22,329 bases of DNA, from contig CACXBN010000125.1 of NCBI GenBank assembly GCA_902765885.1, positions 1 through 22,329 of the forward strand, given 5' to 3'. This document shows positions 1 through 8,434 of the stretch, piece after piece. The position numbers were made by a program, and so were the translations under genes. Source of the DNA: an uncultured Ruminococcus sp. Its GTDB lineage: Bacteria; Bacillota; Clostridia; Oscillospirales; CAG-272. How positions within the stretch are numbered: position 1 is the stretch's first letter; every line of letters begins with the position of its first letter. A model generated the notes under the pieces. The model was not told where the DNA came from and ran no database searches. It saw nothing but the letters and a program-made list of their open reading frames with translations.

Positions 1-244
1 GCAATTTGCGACACTGAAATCAAATTTCGAAAAAGTCTCTCAAGAAATTGCAGTATGGGCAAAGTCTGTAACATTTTCCAATTGACTGTACCAAGTCCGT
101 TTTCGATACCCGCACCAAAACATACGGTATGCTCCACTGCAAAGCGAGCGGGAAACTCATTACCGACACATTTTGCATGTTTTGCATGCGAAAGTTTAAC
201 ATATTGCCGAAAAATGCAAATTTGGTGCACAGAGAGCGTGCACT
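1..244. other. Gene-poor left edge
   Basis: No convincing gene is seen here. Plus-strand frame 1 is open from the edge to a TAA at 244-246, directly at the foot of the terminator hairpin, so it could be the 3' end of an unrecognised gene entering from the left. Its translation is cysteine-rich, matches no family I recognise and lacks a normal protein composition. An overlapping minus-strand frame runs through the hairpin and is not credible. A 9-base direct repeat, TTTTGCATG twice in tandem, lies at 171-188. Confidence 0.4.
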
Positions 245-294
245 AAAAAGGCGCTCTGCCATGAACCGAAACGGTTCAGCAGAACGCCTTTTTT
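245..294. terminator. Bidirectional Rho-independent terminator
   Basis: A long hairpin is visible. The arms at 245-268 and 272-294 pair as AAAAAGGCG/CGCCTTTTT, TCTGC/GCAGA and TGAACCG/CGGTTCA, with one mismatch, a two-base bulge and an AAA loop. T-runs flank it on both strands. It lies about 50 bases beyond the stop of the minus-strand nif3-like gene, so it most likely ends the trmK-nif3 transcript. It could also stop transcripts arriving from the left. Confidence 0.85.
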
Positions 295-340
295 AAAATT
301 AGATATTATGAGTCCTTCTAACATCGATGGAAGGGAATGA

Positions 341-1117
341 TCAGAACAGGAGCGATTTGTATGAGTTATATGTCTTGATATCAACATCCGGGGCATGGTT
401 TTTAATAATCTCAGTAAATCTTTTCAGCACAGGAGCCTCTGTGTAATAGTGTCCCGCCTCTATCATAGTTATTCCAAGATCAGCTGCGTCAGTCGCGTCG
501 TTGTATCCGAGTTCTCCCGTGACAAATACATCGCAATCAGCCAGCCGTGGAGATTTGAGCAGCGATTTGCCGCTTCCGCCGCAGAGAGCAACTTTATTTA
601 CAGTTCTTCCCGGATTATATCCTGTTACCTTGACACAGGGGGCCAAGAGACATTCTTTAACATGGCGAATGAAATCGTCGAGTCTGAGCGGCATGTCTGT
701 TACTGCGATCCTTGCAAGTTCGGGAGATTCGGAATCTCCGAATTTTTCTGTAACTTTGAGATGAAGTCTTTCAGCCAGACAGTCATTTACTCCGCCGTTT
801 CCAGCATCGAGTCTTGTGTGTAGAGATATTACGGAAAGATCTGAAGAAAGGGCTTTCATAATCCTCATAGGCGTAAGCAAGTCCGTGTCAAACGAGTTCA
901 TAGGCCTGAAAATAAGAGGGTGGTGGGTCAGAAGAAGGTCCGCTCTCTCATTTACGGCGAATGAGATTGATTCGATGGTAGCATCGAGGGCAAGTACGGC
1001 TTTTTTGATTATTCTGTTTTTATCTGTGCACACCATTATTCCGTCATTGTCCCAAGCGCAGGAGAGATATTTTGGATATGCAGAGTCAAGAATTTCCATA
1101 AATTCGCCTATAGTCAT
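341..1117 (-). CDS. Nif3-like dinuclear metal centre protein
   Basis: This 258-residue protein belongs to the Nif3/YqfO/YbgI family, a conserved hexameric protein with a two-metal centre whose cellular role is still unsettled (it is often labelled GTP cyclohydrolase I type 2 homologue). All five expected metal ligands are visible: the paired histidines of LLTHHPLIF (65-66), H100 and D104 in SLHTRLDAGNGG, and H223/E227 in EAGHYYTE. H100 is an additional conserved histidine near D104. The usual histidine after the tyrosine in the TGE-x2-Y segment is asparagine (N206). The length fits the short form of the family, without the inserted PII-like domain of Bacillus YqfO. The ATG overlaps the upstream trmK stop as ATGA, so the two are translationally coupled, as in many Firmicutes. 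The family assignment is secure and the biochemical function is not. Confidence 0.93.
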   Translation of the reverse strand: MTIGEFMEILDSAYPKYLSCAWDNDGIMVCTDKNRIIKKAVLALDATIESISFAVNERADLLLTHHPLIFRPMNSFDTDLLTPMRIMKALSSDLSVISLHTRLDAGNGGVNDCLAERLHLKVTEKFGDSESPELARIAVTDMPLRLDDFIRHVKECLLAPCVKVTGYNPGRTVNKVALCGGSGKSLLKSPRLADCDVFVTGELGYNDATDAADLGITMIEAGHYYTEAPVLKRFTEIIKNHAPDVDIKTYNSYKSLLF

Positions 1118-1824
1118 AAAACAATGATCTCCTTTAGTGTTTTTTCGAGTTTTGAAGTGTCCAATCTGCCTTTTTTCATACCGTTGATTTGTTTTTTTAG
1201 TCTTGAAATCTGTTCTGATCTGTATTCTTCGAACAAACTGTCTCTTTTTCGGATATTGATTCTCCCGAGAATGAGCTCAACCTCGGAATATTCTTCGGAG
1301 GCAGCCGTTTGTGTGCCGCCTTCGGCACATATGCATGTATATATTTTCCCCTGTACTTTTGAAAGTTTTTCGTCCTTTATGACAAAGCCGTTTTTGGTCA
1401 GAAATTTTCTGGTCTCGGGTGTTTTGGTCATAGGGTTGATGATTAGTCTGCGGGAATCCATCTTTGCCGATAATGAAGAGGATATTATTGAAATGATCGT
1501 CTCTCCCCCCATTCCGCAAATGATGATATCGTCAGGGAAATAACCTGATTTTTCTATATTATCCATACCGTCGGAGAGAATGGGGATTATTTTGGCCCTG
1601 ACCCCATAATCTTCAGAATTTTCAACTGCTTTTTTAAGAGGCATCGGATTGATGTCTGATACTATCACTTTTTCCGAAACGCCATTGAGTATGAGATAAA
1701 TGGGGAGATACCCATGATCAGTGCCGATGTCTGCTACAAGAGAGCCATGTCTGACATATGAGGCAGCCGCCAATAGTCTTGCGTCTAAAACAGCAGCTGT
1801 TTTTTTGCTTTTTATTATATCCAT
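1114..1824 (-). CDS. trmK: tRNA (adenine(22)-N1)-methyltransferase
   Basis: This is a TrmK/YqfN-type class I methyltransferase that uses S-adenosylmethionine to make m1A22 in tRNA in the cytoplasm. The SAM-binding glycine motif VADIGTDHGYLP (about residues 30-41) and the GMGGE motif (104-108) are clear, and the C-terminus is the charged helical region typical of TrmK. The frame is open further upstream to 1986. I chose the ATG at 1824 because an AGGTG lies eight bases before it and the resulting 236 residues match the family length; the ATG at 1854 has no good ribosome binding site. It is coupled to the downstream nif3-like gene by a four-base overlap. This pair often sits after sigA in Firmicutes, but here it follows murA. 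Confidence 0.92.
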   Translation of the reverse strand: MDIIKSKKTAAVLDARLLAAASYVRHGSLVADIGTDHGYLPIYLILNGVSEKVIVSDINPMPLKKAVENSEDYGVRAKIIPILSDGMDNIEKSGYFPDDIIICGMGGETIISIISSSLSAKMDSRRLIINPMTKTPETRKFLTKNGFVIKDEKLSKVQGKIYTCICAEGGTQTAASEEYSEVELILGRINIRKRDSLFEEYRSEQISRLKKQINGMKKGRLDTSKLEKTLKEIIVL

Positions 1825-1921
1825 TTTTTGAACACCTGAAGACAAATAATCCATGCTATCCGGTTGTGCTTTCGCATATTGCTGAGTTTGTACGTCATGT
1901 GATAGTCTGATTCTATGAAAT

Positions 1922-1947
1922 ATCCGCCATATTTCGGTATGGCGGAT
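1922..1947. repeat. Perfect 10-bp hairpin between murA and trmK
   Basis: ATCCGCCATA (1922-1931) and TATGGCGGAT (1938-1947) pair perfectly around a TTTCGG loop. The hairpin lies 55-80 bases after the murA stop in the transcribed direction. No clean T-run follows on either strand, so it is not a standard terminator. It may be a processing or attenuation element, or an mRNA 3'-end stabiliser. Confidence 0.6.
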
Positions 1948-2001
1948 TATGGCTTTATTGGTTTTGTAAAAGTCTCCTGGATTCACAGCGGTGAAGCTGG
2001 T

Positions 2002-3294
2002 TCAGTTGGCGATCTGGAGACCGTTCGGATCCGGAAGAACTATTTTTTTGATATCGGCGCCCAGATTTCTCAGCTTTGTGGTGATATCGTCATATCCTCT
2101 TTCTATTTTGTCTATTTCGGATATTTCGGTTTTCCCTTTTGCTGTCAATGCGGCTATCACAATCGCAATGCCGGCTCTCAGATCTGTTGCCATAACCGGA
2201 GCGGCAGACAGGCGTGTGCCGCCTTCTATGACGACTATTCTGCCGTCAACCTTTATCTTTGCTCCCATTCTCTTGAGCTCTTCGACATATCTGAATCTGT
2301 TTTCATAAATGCTTTCGTTTATGTAGCTGGTTCCGTCAACAGTGCAGAGAAGAGCTGTCATCTGAGGATGCATATCTGTAGGAAATCCCGGATATGGAAG
2401 AGTTTTTACATTGGTTCTCTTTAGAGTTATGTTTTCGGCTGATACTCTGACGGAATCGTCGTACTCTTCTACTTTTACACCCATTTCCTCAAGCTTTGCC
2501 GAGACTGATTCAAGGTGTTTGGGGATGACATTTGTGATGAGAATTGATCCTCGAGTTGCTGCTGCGGCAACCATAAAAGAACCTGCTTCTATCATATCGG
2601 GAATAATGGCATATGTACAGCCATGAAGGTTTTTAACTCCCTTTATCTTTATGACGTCGGATCCGGCTCCTGTTATTCTTGCTCCACAGGAGTTGAGGAA
2701 ATTGGCACAGTCGACAATATGCGGTTCACGTGCTGCGTTCTCTATAACGGTATCACCATCTGCGACTGAAGCCGCTATCATTATGTTAAGTGTAGCTCCA
2801 ACGCTTGATACGTCGAAATATATATTTGAGCCTTTTGCGCCGTCTTCGGATGTGATTTCTACATATCCCCCTTCGGTCACGGCGTTTCCACCCAGAGCCT
2901 CGAAGCCCTTAATATGCTGGTCTATGGGACGAACACCGAAATTGCAGCCGCCGGGCAGCCCGACTTTGGCGTGGCCGAATCTTCCGAATTCAGCGCCGAG
3001 AAGATAATACGAACCGCGTATTTTCCTGACCAGCTCGTAATCGGAAATACAGGGCTTGATATATGTGCAGTCCACTTCATAGGTGGTTTTGTCAAGCATC
3101 TTTATCTTTGCGCCTATTCCGCGAAGAATTTCGAATGAATATGTAATATCTGATATTGCCGGAATATTTTCAAGAATGCATTTGTCTTTGACAAGTGCGC
3201 ATGCATATATAATTGGCAGTGCGGCGTTTTTGAATCCGGAGACCTCGACTTCTCCTCTGAGTGGATTACCGCCATTGACCACTATTTTTTCCAT
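2002..3294 (-). CDS. murA: UDP-N-acetylglucosamine 1-carboxyvinyltransferase
   Basis: MurA transfers enolpyruvate from PEP to UDP-GlcNAc, the first committed step of peptidoglycan precursor synthesis, in the cytoplasm; fosfomycin targets it. The product is 430 residues, within the usual range. It starts with the typical MEKIVVNGGNPLRGEVEVSG, has the conserved lysine (K22 in FKNAALP) and carries the catalytic, fosfomycin-reactive cysteine C117 in LPGGCNFG. The EPSP-synthase-like inside-out barrel repeats run through the protein. I prefer the ATG at 3294, with AAAGG eleven bases upstream; a GTG 14 codons further up (3336) would give a 444-residue form with an N-terminus unlike the family. It is transcribed from its own promoter at 3375-3403. 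Confidence 0.96.
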   Translation of the reverse strand: MEKIVVNGGNPLRGEVEVSGFKNAALPIIYACALVKDKCILENIPAISDITYSFEILRGIGAKIKMLDKTTYEVDCTYIKPCISDYELVRKIRGSYYLLGAEFGRFGHAKVGLPGGCNFGVRPIDQHIKGFEALGGNAVTEGGYVEITSEDGAKGSNIYFDVSSVGATLNIMIAASVADGDTVIENAAREPHIVDCANFLNSCGARITGAGSDVIKIKGVKNLHGCTYAIIPDMIEAGSFMVAAAATRGSILITNVIPKHLESVSAKLEEMGVKVEEYDDSVRVSAENITLKRTNVKTLPYPGFPTDMHPQMTALLCTVDGTSYINESIYENRFRYVEELKRMGAKIKVDGRIVVIEGGTRLSAAPVMATDLRAGIAIVIAALTAKGKTEISEIDKIERGYDDITTKLRNLGADIKKIVLPDPNGLQIAN

Positions 3295-3352
3295 AATATA
3301 TATTGCCTTTCGATTATCATAATAATAAGGCTGCACGGGAATAAGGAAACGA

Positions 3353-3403
3353 CACCTCCCCGAGCGTAAATAATATTATACCAGTTTGGTGTCGTAATTG
3401 AAA
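3353..3403 (-). promoter_or_regulatory. murA promoter and leader
   Basis: On the minus strand a perfect TATAAT (3380-3375) is preceded by TGG, making an extended -10, and by a weak -35 (TTTCAA, 3403-3398) at 17 bases. The start codon lies about 80 bases downstream. The early leader contains a strong ribosome-binding-like GGGGAGGTG (3361-3353) that is 18 bases from the GTG at 3336 and far from the preferred ATG, so its role is unclear. Apart from this and the palindrome at 3478-3507, I see no other element in 3295-3612. Confidence 0.65.
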
Positions 3404-3477
3404 TAGATTTTTATAGAATTTTCATATTTTTAATAACTGATGTAATAAAACAACATAATAACGACATTAATAGTTTC

Positions 3478-3507
3478 TTAAATTTAGTTAAAATTAACTA
3501 AATTTAA
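3478..3507. repeat. AT-rich perfect palindrome, 14-bp arms
   Basis: TTAAATTTAGTTAA (3478-3491) and its exact reverse complement (3494-3507) are separated by two bases. It lies between the end of the glycoside hydrolase gene and the murA promoter, about 75 bases upstream of the murA -35. No T-run follows, so it is a poor terminator. A dimeric regulator site is one possibility. Confidence 0.6.
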
Positions 3508-3612
3508 TCTACTGTTACTGTTCTCAGAATATTGTTTATCGCTGTATGGTGTCTGTCCGCTTCTGTTTTGGCTTAAATGAAACAGCTGTAATATAATGAA
3601 AGAATCATCTGA

Positions 3613-5778
3613 TTACAATTCGAATGATGTTTTAAGCCCGCCGACTTCTATTTCAAACTGACCGGAACCTACAGCCGACTTCATGTCGAAATCAATATAT
3701 GACACATCTTCTCTGCCCAGTCTGAAAACGACTTCAGTTTCATCTCCGGGGTTCAGCTCAACTTTAGTGAATGCCCTAAGACGTTTGATAAAAGGAGTGA
3801 CCGGGCAAAGCTTTTGAGATATAAACATGAGCACGGCTTCCTTTGCCTTCATATTCCCCGTGTTTTTAACTTTAACACTGACGTTTATGTCATCTGGGCC
3901 ATTTGCTTCCGCCGCAAGCGAAGAATATTCGAATGAAGCATATGAGAGGCCGTATCCGAAGGGAAACAGAGCGTCAGGTGAGTCGAAAACATAGTCGCTG
4001 CCCGGGTTGTCCGGTGATCCGTGAACATGATAGAATCCTCTTGCCGACACCTTGTGATTGTAGAAGCAGGGAAGATGTCCCGCACTTCTCGGAAACGATA
4101 TTGGGAGTTTGCCGGATGGAGACACATCTCCGAAGATAATGTTGGAAACAGCTTCTCCGCCTCTTTCTCCCGGATACCATGCCTCAAGAACGGCATCGGA
4201 TATTTCACACTCCTCTCCGATACAGTAGGGACGGCCGTTTTCGAGAACGAGTATGATCGGTTTGCCGGAGCTTTTCATCTCCCTGAGAAGATTTCTCTGA
4301 GGTTCTGGCAGGATCAGGGAAGACACGTCATGGCCCTCTCCGCATGTGCACGCGTTTGATGTATTGATGTCGCCCCATCCGATTCCGCGGTGCATCATGC
4401 TGTTGTCCCCAAGTACAACTATGATGATGTCCGCATTTTTTGCATCCTTCTTTGCATCTTCAAGGCTTGGATCAGTTGATGCGACGCCGCATCCCAGGTG
4501 ATAAATGAGATTTTTGCCGATTCTTTCCTCAAGTGCTTTTCTGAGTGTAACTGTTTTCTTATCCCATGTGCTGAACGAATAATCTCCCAGCTGTGCGGAG
4601 TCAGCGTTTACTCCGACGAGGAGGATTTTCTTGTTGCCGTCTGGATCGAGAGGGAGTATCCCGTTATTCTTGAGCATAACTATCGATTCCTCGCCCGCTT
4701 CGAGAGCCAGCAGCTGTGATTTTTCAGAATGCATTTCGACAGGTATGGTGTAGCTGTCTTCATCGAAAAGGCCGAGCAGGAACTTTACTCTGAGGATCCT
4801 TGATACGGCAAGGTCTATTTCTTCGATACAAATATTTCCGCACTCCGCTGCCTTCAACATTTCGGGACCATAACAATCTTTTGACGTGGCTTCCATATCA
4901 AGGCCTGCATGAAGCGCCTGGACACCGGCATCAAGAAGGTCTTTTGCGGTATGTTGTAATGATACCAGCATTGGAAGCGCACCGAAGTCGGAGATCGTAT
5001 AACCATAAAATCCAAATTCATCCCTCAGAACATCTGTGAGCATTTTCCTGTTGGTATGAAGCGGAATACCGTCAAGTTCGCTGTATGCCGGCATCACCGA
5101 AAGCGCTCCGCCATCCGAAATTGCCTTGGCAAACGGCTCGATTATTGATTCTCTCCATTCACGCTCTCCCGCATGAACTGGTGCAATATTAAGCCCTCCT
5201 TCAGGGGAACCGTGAACCGCATAGTGCTTGACAGTAGCTGCTACTCCGTTTGACTGAATGCCTTTTACGTAATTTATGCCCATCCGTGAAGTAAGATATG
5301 TGTCCTCGCCGTAATTTTCTTCGACACGTCCCCATCTCGGGTCACGGGATATGTCTATGTTGGGAGCAAGCACTTGTCTTATTCCTTCGTTTCTGGCTTC
5401 CTGTCCGATAACCTCGGCACACCTGTATACGAGTTCTTCGTTGAATGTTGAGCCCATGCCTATCGACTGAGGGAATGATGTTCCGTCAGGTCTGTATATA
5501 CCGTGAAGCGATTCGTCAAATATTATGGGGGGAATCTTCAGACGGCTTCCTTCCGTGGCATTTCTGTAAATCGTTTCAAGCTCTTCACGAGTGAAATATC
5601 GTGCAAAGACGGCACCGAAGCCTTCTTCAGGCACATTGCCTTCAAGAGCTGAGTCCAGTATTTTTTTGTTGGATACGCCGGACATCTGGACTATCTTTTC
5701 TTTAAGCGTCATTTTCGAAAGAAGGTCTTTTATCCTTTCTTCCGTGTCAATATTCCTGTCTTGATATTTATTATTCAC
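3613..5778 (-). CDS. Glycoside hydrolase family 3 beta-glycosidase
   Basis: This 721-residue family-3 enzyme is of the BglX/beta-glucosidase type and releases terminal beta-linked sugars. It has no signal peptide, so it should act in the cytoplasm. The N-terminal TIM-barrel domain shows RDPRWGR (about 145-151), KHYAVHG (184-190) and the nucleophile aspartate D264 in ISDFGA. The second domain has the CGEGHD segment with a likely acid/base glutamate near E481. A fibronectin-III-like domain starts after FPFGYGLSYASF and closes the protein. The frame opens with TTG at 5793, but a GGAG lies nine bases before the GTG at 5778, so I place the start there. It sits 36 bases after the exporter permease stop and is probably co-transcribed with it. 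The substrate cannot be told from sequence; beta-xyloside or beta-glucoside are both possible. Confidence 0.93.
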   Translation of the reverse strand: MNNKYQDRNIDTEERIKDLLSKMTLKEKIVQMSGVSNKKILDSALEGNVPEEGFGAVFARYFTREELETIYRNATEGSRLKIPPIIFDESLHGIYRPDGTSFPQSIGMGSTFNEELVYRCAEVIGQEARNEGIRQVLAPNIDISRDPRWGRVEENYGEDTYLTSRMGINYVKGIQSNGVAATVKHYAVHGSPEGGLNIAPVHAGEREWRESIIEPFAKAISDGGALSVMPAYSELDGIPLHTNRKMLTDVLRDEFGFYGYTISDFGALPMLVSLQHTAKDLLDAGVQALHAGLDMEATSKDCYGPEMLKAAECGNICIEEIDLAVSRILRVKFLLGLFDEDSYTIPVEMHSEKSQLLALEAGEESIVMLKNNGILPLDPDGNKKILLVGVNADSAQLGDYSFSTWDKKTVTLRKALEERIGKNLIYHLGCGVASTDPSLEDAKKDAKNADIIIVVLGDNSMMHRGIGWGDINTSNACTCGEGHDVSSLILPEPQRNLLREMKSSGKPIILVLENGRPYCIGEECEISDAVLEAWYPGERGGEAVSNIIFGDVSPSGKLPISFPRSAGHLPCFYNHKVSARGFYHVHGSPDNPGSDYVFDSPDALFPFGYGLSYASFEYSSLAAEANGPDDINVSVKVKNTGNMKAKEAVLMFISQKLCPVTPFIKRLRAFTKVELNPGDETEVVFRLGREDVSYIDFDMKSAVGSGQFEIEVGGLKTSFEL

Positions 5779-5814
5779 TTTAATAATCTCCAACTTAATG
5801 TGATTGCCGGTGCA

Positions 5815-7431
5815 CTAGCAGCTTAACTCTTCAAAAGCCTTCATTCCGCGCTTCTTCAGCCATACGAAAAGGATGACCGAAAGAATGATGAAAATTGCCA
5901 GAACAATCAGAAGTACCGGGAGAAGTCCTATGGAAATCGAAAGGAAAATTGCGCCTGCACCAAAAAGAATGGGAGCAAACATCATGGTTAACGTGTAAAT
6001 CGTCACAGCGCCGCTTTGCTTTATCGGGACAGCCATGTTTACCCAGTTTAGATTTGCAAACTTTATCCCGAGCATAAGTCCGAAAAGGACGCAAAGAATG
6101 TTGTATGAAAGCGGGATCAGGAACACGAAAACGATATAACCTGGTTCAGCGCCGCTTCCGATAAGAAGCGGAAGAAAACAGAGAGCGCAAAACAGCGTCG
6201 GTATCATGGTGAGGATAAGCTGCATTTTGACTTTTGCCTTTATGATCTCCTCAGCTTTTATGGGCATCGTCCTCAATATCCAGAAGTTTTTGCCTTCAAG
6301 GGATATAGATGGCACAATAGTCATATTCAAGCCTGAAATCAGGCTGATGATCAATGCGGCGAAAAGTGCAAGAATCGAGGCCGGAAACGGGGTAATGCTC
6401 AAAAATGATCTGATGTCATTTATCGCTGTGAAACCTGCTACAAGGACAGCGATCCCCATTACCACAAGAATCACGGAAGACAAAGACCCATTCAGCATAT
6501 ACAGTGAATTTGATGTAAGGCTTTTGAATTCACGTGAAAGGAGAGATGACGGAACGGATCTGGACACGATGTCATGGTTTGTGTATTTTGAATTTCTCAC
6601 ATCGTTTGTAACGGTCGTTATTCCGATGAATGTTTTTGAGAGAAGGAGCCACACAAGTGCGCAGATGACGGCCACGACAAGCGCAACTATCAGAAGGGAA
6701 ACATAATCACCTGTCGGCGCGTTGCCTATAATATGAAGCGGGCCGTTTCCAACAGATGAGTTTATCGAATCCGCATTGGAGATGATACTCATGGCCATCG
6801 AGGTCATTCTGCCGTAGAAGAAATAAAATACTGCAAAAAGGAGTATTGCCAGGATTGCTGTCAGAATTCCGTTGTTTTTCAGTTTGACCATAACTTTTGC
6901 AACTACCCACCCGAGCAAGCAGGACAGAGCCAGCACAAAAAACGTGATGACTATGAACATAAGCAAACCCGAAATCACGGTAAGCACGGAGTGGTCGGCA
7001 AAAATCCAGTATACAACGGCTGCTGGTATGTATATGAAACCTGAGTAAATCGCCCCCATTATATACACCCCAATGAGTCGTGACAGCATTATTCTGCTGA
7101 CAGGAATTGGCATTGAGAGCAGAAAATCATTGTCATTTGCAAGATAGAGGCTCTGGGCAGTATTGAATGCGCTGCCGAAAACTCCGAAAATGGTGGCTGT
7201 TAAAGTGGCAAACATAAAATACATCCAGTTGTACCCGGCACTGACAAGCGGCTCACAGATAAGTAGCGCCATGCTGCCGAAAGTAATGCCGAACGCAATC
7301 ACCATCAGAAGGGCAAAAAGGATGAAAAACGCCACAGTAGCTCCCTTTGATCTTGCCGTGTTTTTCTTCTGGTCAATAAAGAACGAGCGAAAGATCTCGG
7401 TGAACTGTTTCTTTATGAGAGCTTTAAGCAT
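5815..7431 (-). CDS. ABC exporter permease (ABC-2 type)
   Basis: This 538-residue integral membrane protein has about a dozen hydrophobic segments spread over the whole length, a short basic cytoplasmic N-terminus and long hydrophobic C-terminal stretches. It resembles the large putative ABC exporter permeases of Firmicutes. The frame is open to 7464. The ATG at 7431 is preferred because GAGG lies six bases before it and it overlaps the stop of the ATPase gene by eight bases, a standard coupling of ATPase and permease. It would pair with that ATPase to export an unknown substrate; lipids, peptides or drugs are all possible. The glycoside hydrolase follows in the same operon. Confidence 0.85.
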   Translation of the reverse strand: MLKALIKKQFTEIFRSFFIDQKKNTARSKGATVAFFILFALLMVIAFGITFGSMALLICEPLVSAGYNWMYFMFATLTATIFGVFGSAFNTAQSLYLANDNDFLLSMPIPVSRIMLSRLIGVYIMGAIYSGFIYIPAAVVYWIFADHSVLTVISGLLMFIVITFFVLALSCLLGWVVAKVMVKLKNNGILTAILAILLFAVFYFFYGRMTSMAMSIISNADSINSSVGNGPLHIIGNAPTGDYVSLLIVALVVAVICALVWLLLSKTFIGITTVTNDVRNSKYTNHDIVSRSVPSSLLSREFKSLTSNSLYMLNGSLSSVILVVMGIAVLVAGFTAINDIRSFLSITPFPASILALFAALIISLISGLNMTIVPSISLEGKNFWILRTMPIKAEEIIKAKVKMQLILTMIPTLFCALCFLPLLIGSGAEPGYIVFVFLIPLSYNILCVLFGLMLGIKFANLNWVNMAVPIKQSGAVTIYTLTMMFAPILFGAGAIFLSISIGLLPVLLIVLAIFIILSVILFVWLKKRGMKAFEELSC

Positions 7432-8137
7432 TTTCGTCCTCCAGTTCCAAAAAGACCTCCTCAAGGGATTCGTCTCCTTTTACTTCATCCATTGTTCCGG
7501 CGCGGATAAGTTTTCCTCCCTTTATGATGGCAATTCTGTCACACAGCTTCTCGGCGACGTCGAGTACATGCGTGGAGAAGAAAATCGAAGCACCATCAGA
7601 ACACATATCATGCATGATCTGTTTCAGAAGATGGGATGCTTTCGGGTCCAGACCGACAAAGGGTTCGTCCATGATGATGAGTTTAGGATCATGTATGAGA
7701 GCAGAAATTATGGCAAGCTTCTGCTTCATGCCGTGCGAATATGCTGAGATAGGATTTGCAAGACTGTCCTTCAGCTCGAATATTTCGGCATATCTGTCTA
7801 TTTTTTCCTTTCTTTCGTCTGTGCCGACTCCGAATATGTCGGAGATAAAATTCAGATACTTAATCCCTGTCATAAAATAATAAAGATCAGGATTGTCGGG
7901 AATATATGCAATCATTTTCTTGCATTCAAGCGGTTCTTTTGTAATCGATTTCCCGCCTATGGTGATCTCTCCCGCATCAAACTTGAGAATACCTGCGACA
8001 GCCTTCAGGGTGGTGGTCTTGCCTGCGCCGTTGTGCCCTATAAATCCGTATATTTCACCGGGCAGTATATGCAGCGAAAGATCGTCGACGGCAATTTTTG
8101 TACCGTATTTTTTAGTAAGATTTTTAATGTCAAGCAT
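7424..8137 (-). CDS. ABC transporter ATP-binding protein
   Basis: This 237-residue nucleotide-binding subunit is of the ABC-2/CcmA-like exporter class. It shows Walker A GHNGAGKTT (34-42), a variant signature YSHGMKQK (133-140), Walker B LIIMDEP (153-159), a D-loop GLDP and the switch histidine H190 in STHVLD. The frame extends upstream to 8266, but that part crosses the promoter and has no family similarity. The ATG at 8137 has AGAGGTG just upstream and gives the normal start MLDIKNLTKKYG. The stop overlaps the permease start by eight bases. It is the first gene of a three-gene operon driven by the promoter at 8238-8266. Confidence 0.93.
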   Translation of the reverse strand: MLDIKNLTKKYGTKIAVDDLSLHILPGEIYGFIGHNGAGKTTTLKAVAGILKFDAGEITIGGKSITKEPLECKKMIAYIPDNPDLYYFMTGIKYLNFISDIFGVGTDERKEKIDRYAEIFELKDSLANPISAYSHGMKQKLAIISALIHDPKLIIMDEPFVGLDPKASHLLKQIMHDMCSDGASIFFSTHVLDVAEKLCDRIAIIKGGKLIRAGTMDEVKGDESLEEVFLELEDENA

Positions 8138-8237
8138 AGTAACACCTCTTGCTGTTTTAATTCCGTTGTAAGCAATGATCTGTGCGATGTGCAGATGACT
8201 GCAATGTCGCAGCTTAATTATGACATAGCTGTCGAAA

Positions 8238-8266
8238 ATTATCAACAAAAAATCGCTATTTGTCAT
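8238..8266 (-). promoter_or_regulatory. Promoter of the ABC exporter-GH3 operon
   Basis: On the minus strand ATGACA (8266-8261) and GATAAT (8243-8238) are separated by 17 bases, giving a leader of roughly 95 bases before the ATPase ATG. Small hairpin potential, for example TGCAG/CTGCA with a four-base loop, is present in the leader, but no riboswitch-like fold is recognised. Between this promoter and 8387 I see nothing else. Confidence 0.65.
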
Positions 8267-8387
8267 ACACGGTGAATGTCGGTACCGAAATACTCAATTT
8301 CTGACTGTTATCAGTTCGTGCTCCTGCGAAAGGCAATATTCCCTTACCCCGGGTTCATCCTGCTTATCCCGGTATAGACTATCCGGT

Positions 8388-8434
8388 GTGCAGGTGACCC
8401 ATAAAAAGCATTTGTACGTTGTTGACACCTGCAC
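8388..8434. repeat. 9-bp inverted repeat at the nucleotidyltransferase promoter
   Basis: GTGCAGGTG (8388-8396) and CACCTGCAC (8426-8434) are exact reverse complements 29 bases apart. The right arm covers the end of the -35 box and the start of the spacer of the promoter at 8422-8450. That position would suit a repressor or looping operator; no regulator gene is nearby. Confidence 0.5.

Noticed and set aside
20..262. 80-residue minus-strand frame at the left edge
   Set aside because: It runs through the terminator hairpin at 245-294 and shows no family resemblance.
8138..8266. N-terminal extension of the ABC ATPase frame
   Set aside because: It covers the promoter and leader and has no similarity to ATPase N-termini; the ATG at 8137 has a good ribosome binding site.
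8267..8421. Possible tRNA-like or riboswitch-like element in the divergent gap (GGGTTC at 8351)
   Set aside because: No acceptor stem or cloverleaf can be paired around the GGTTC, and no known riboswitch core is seen.
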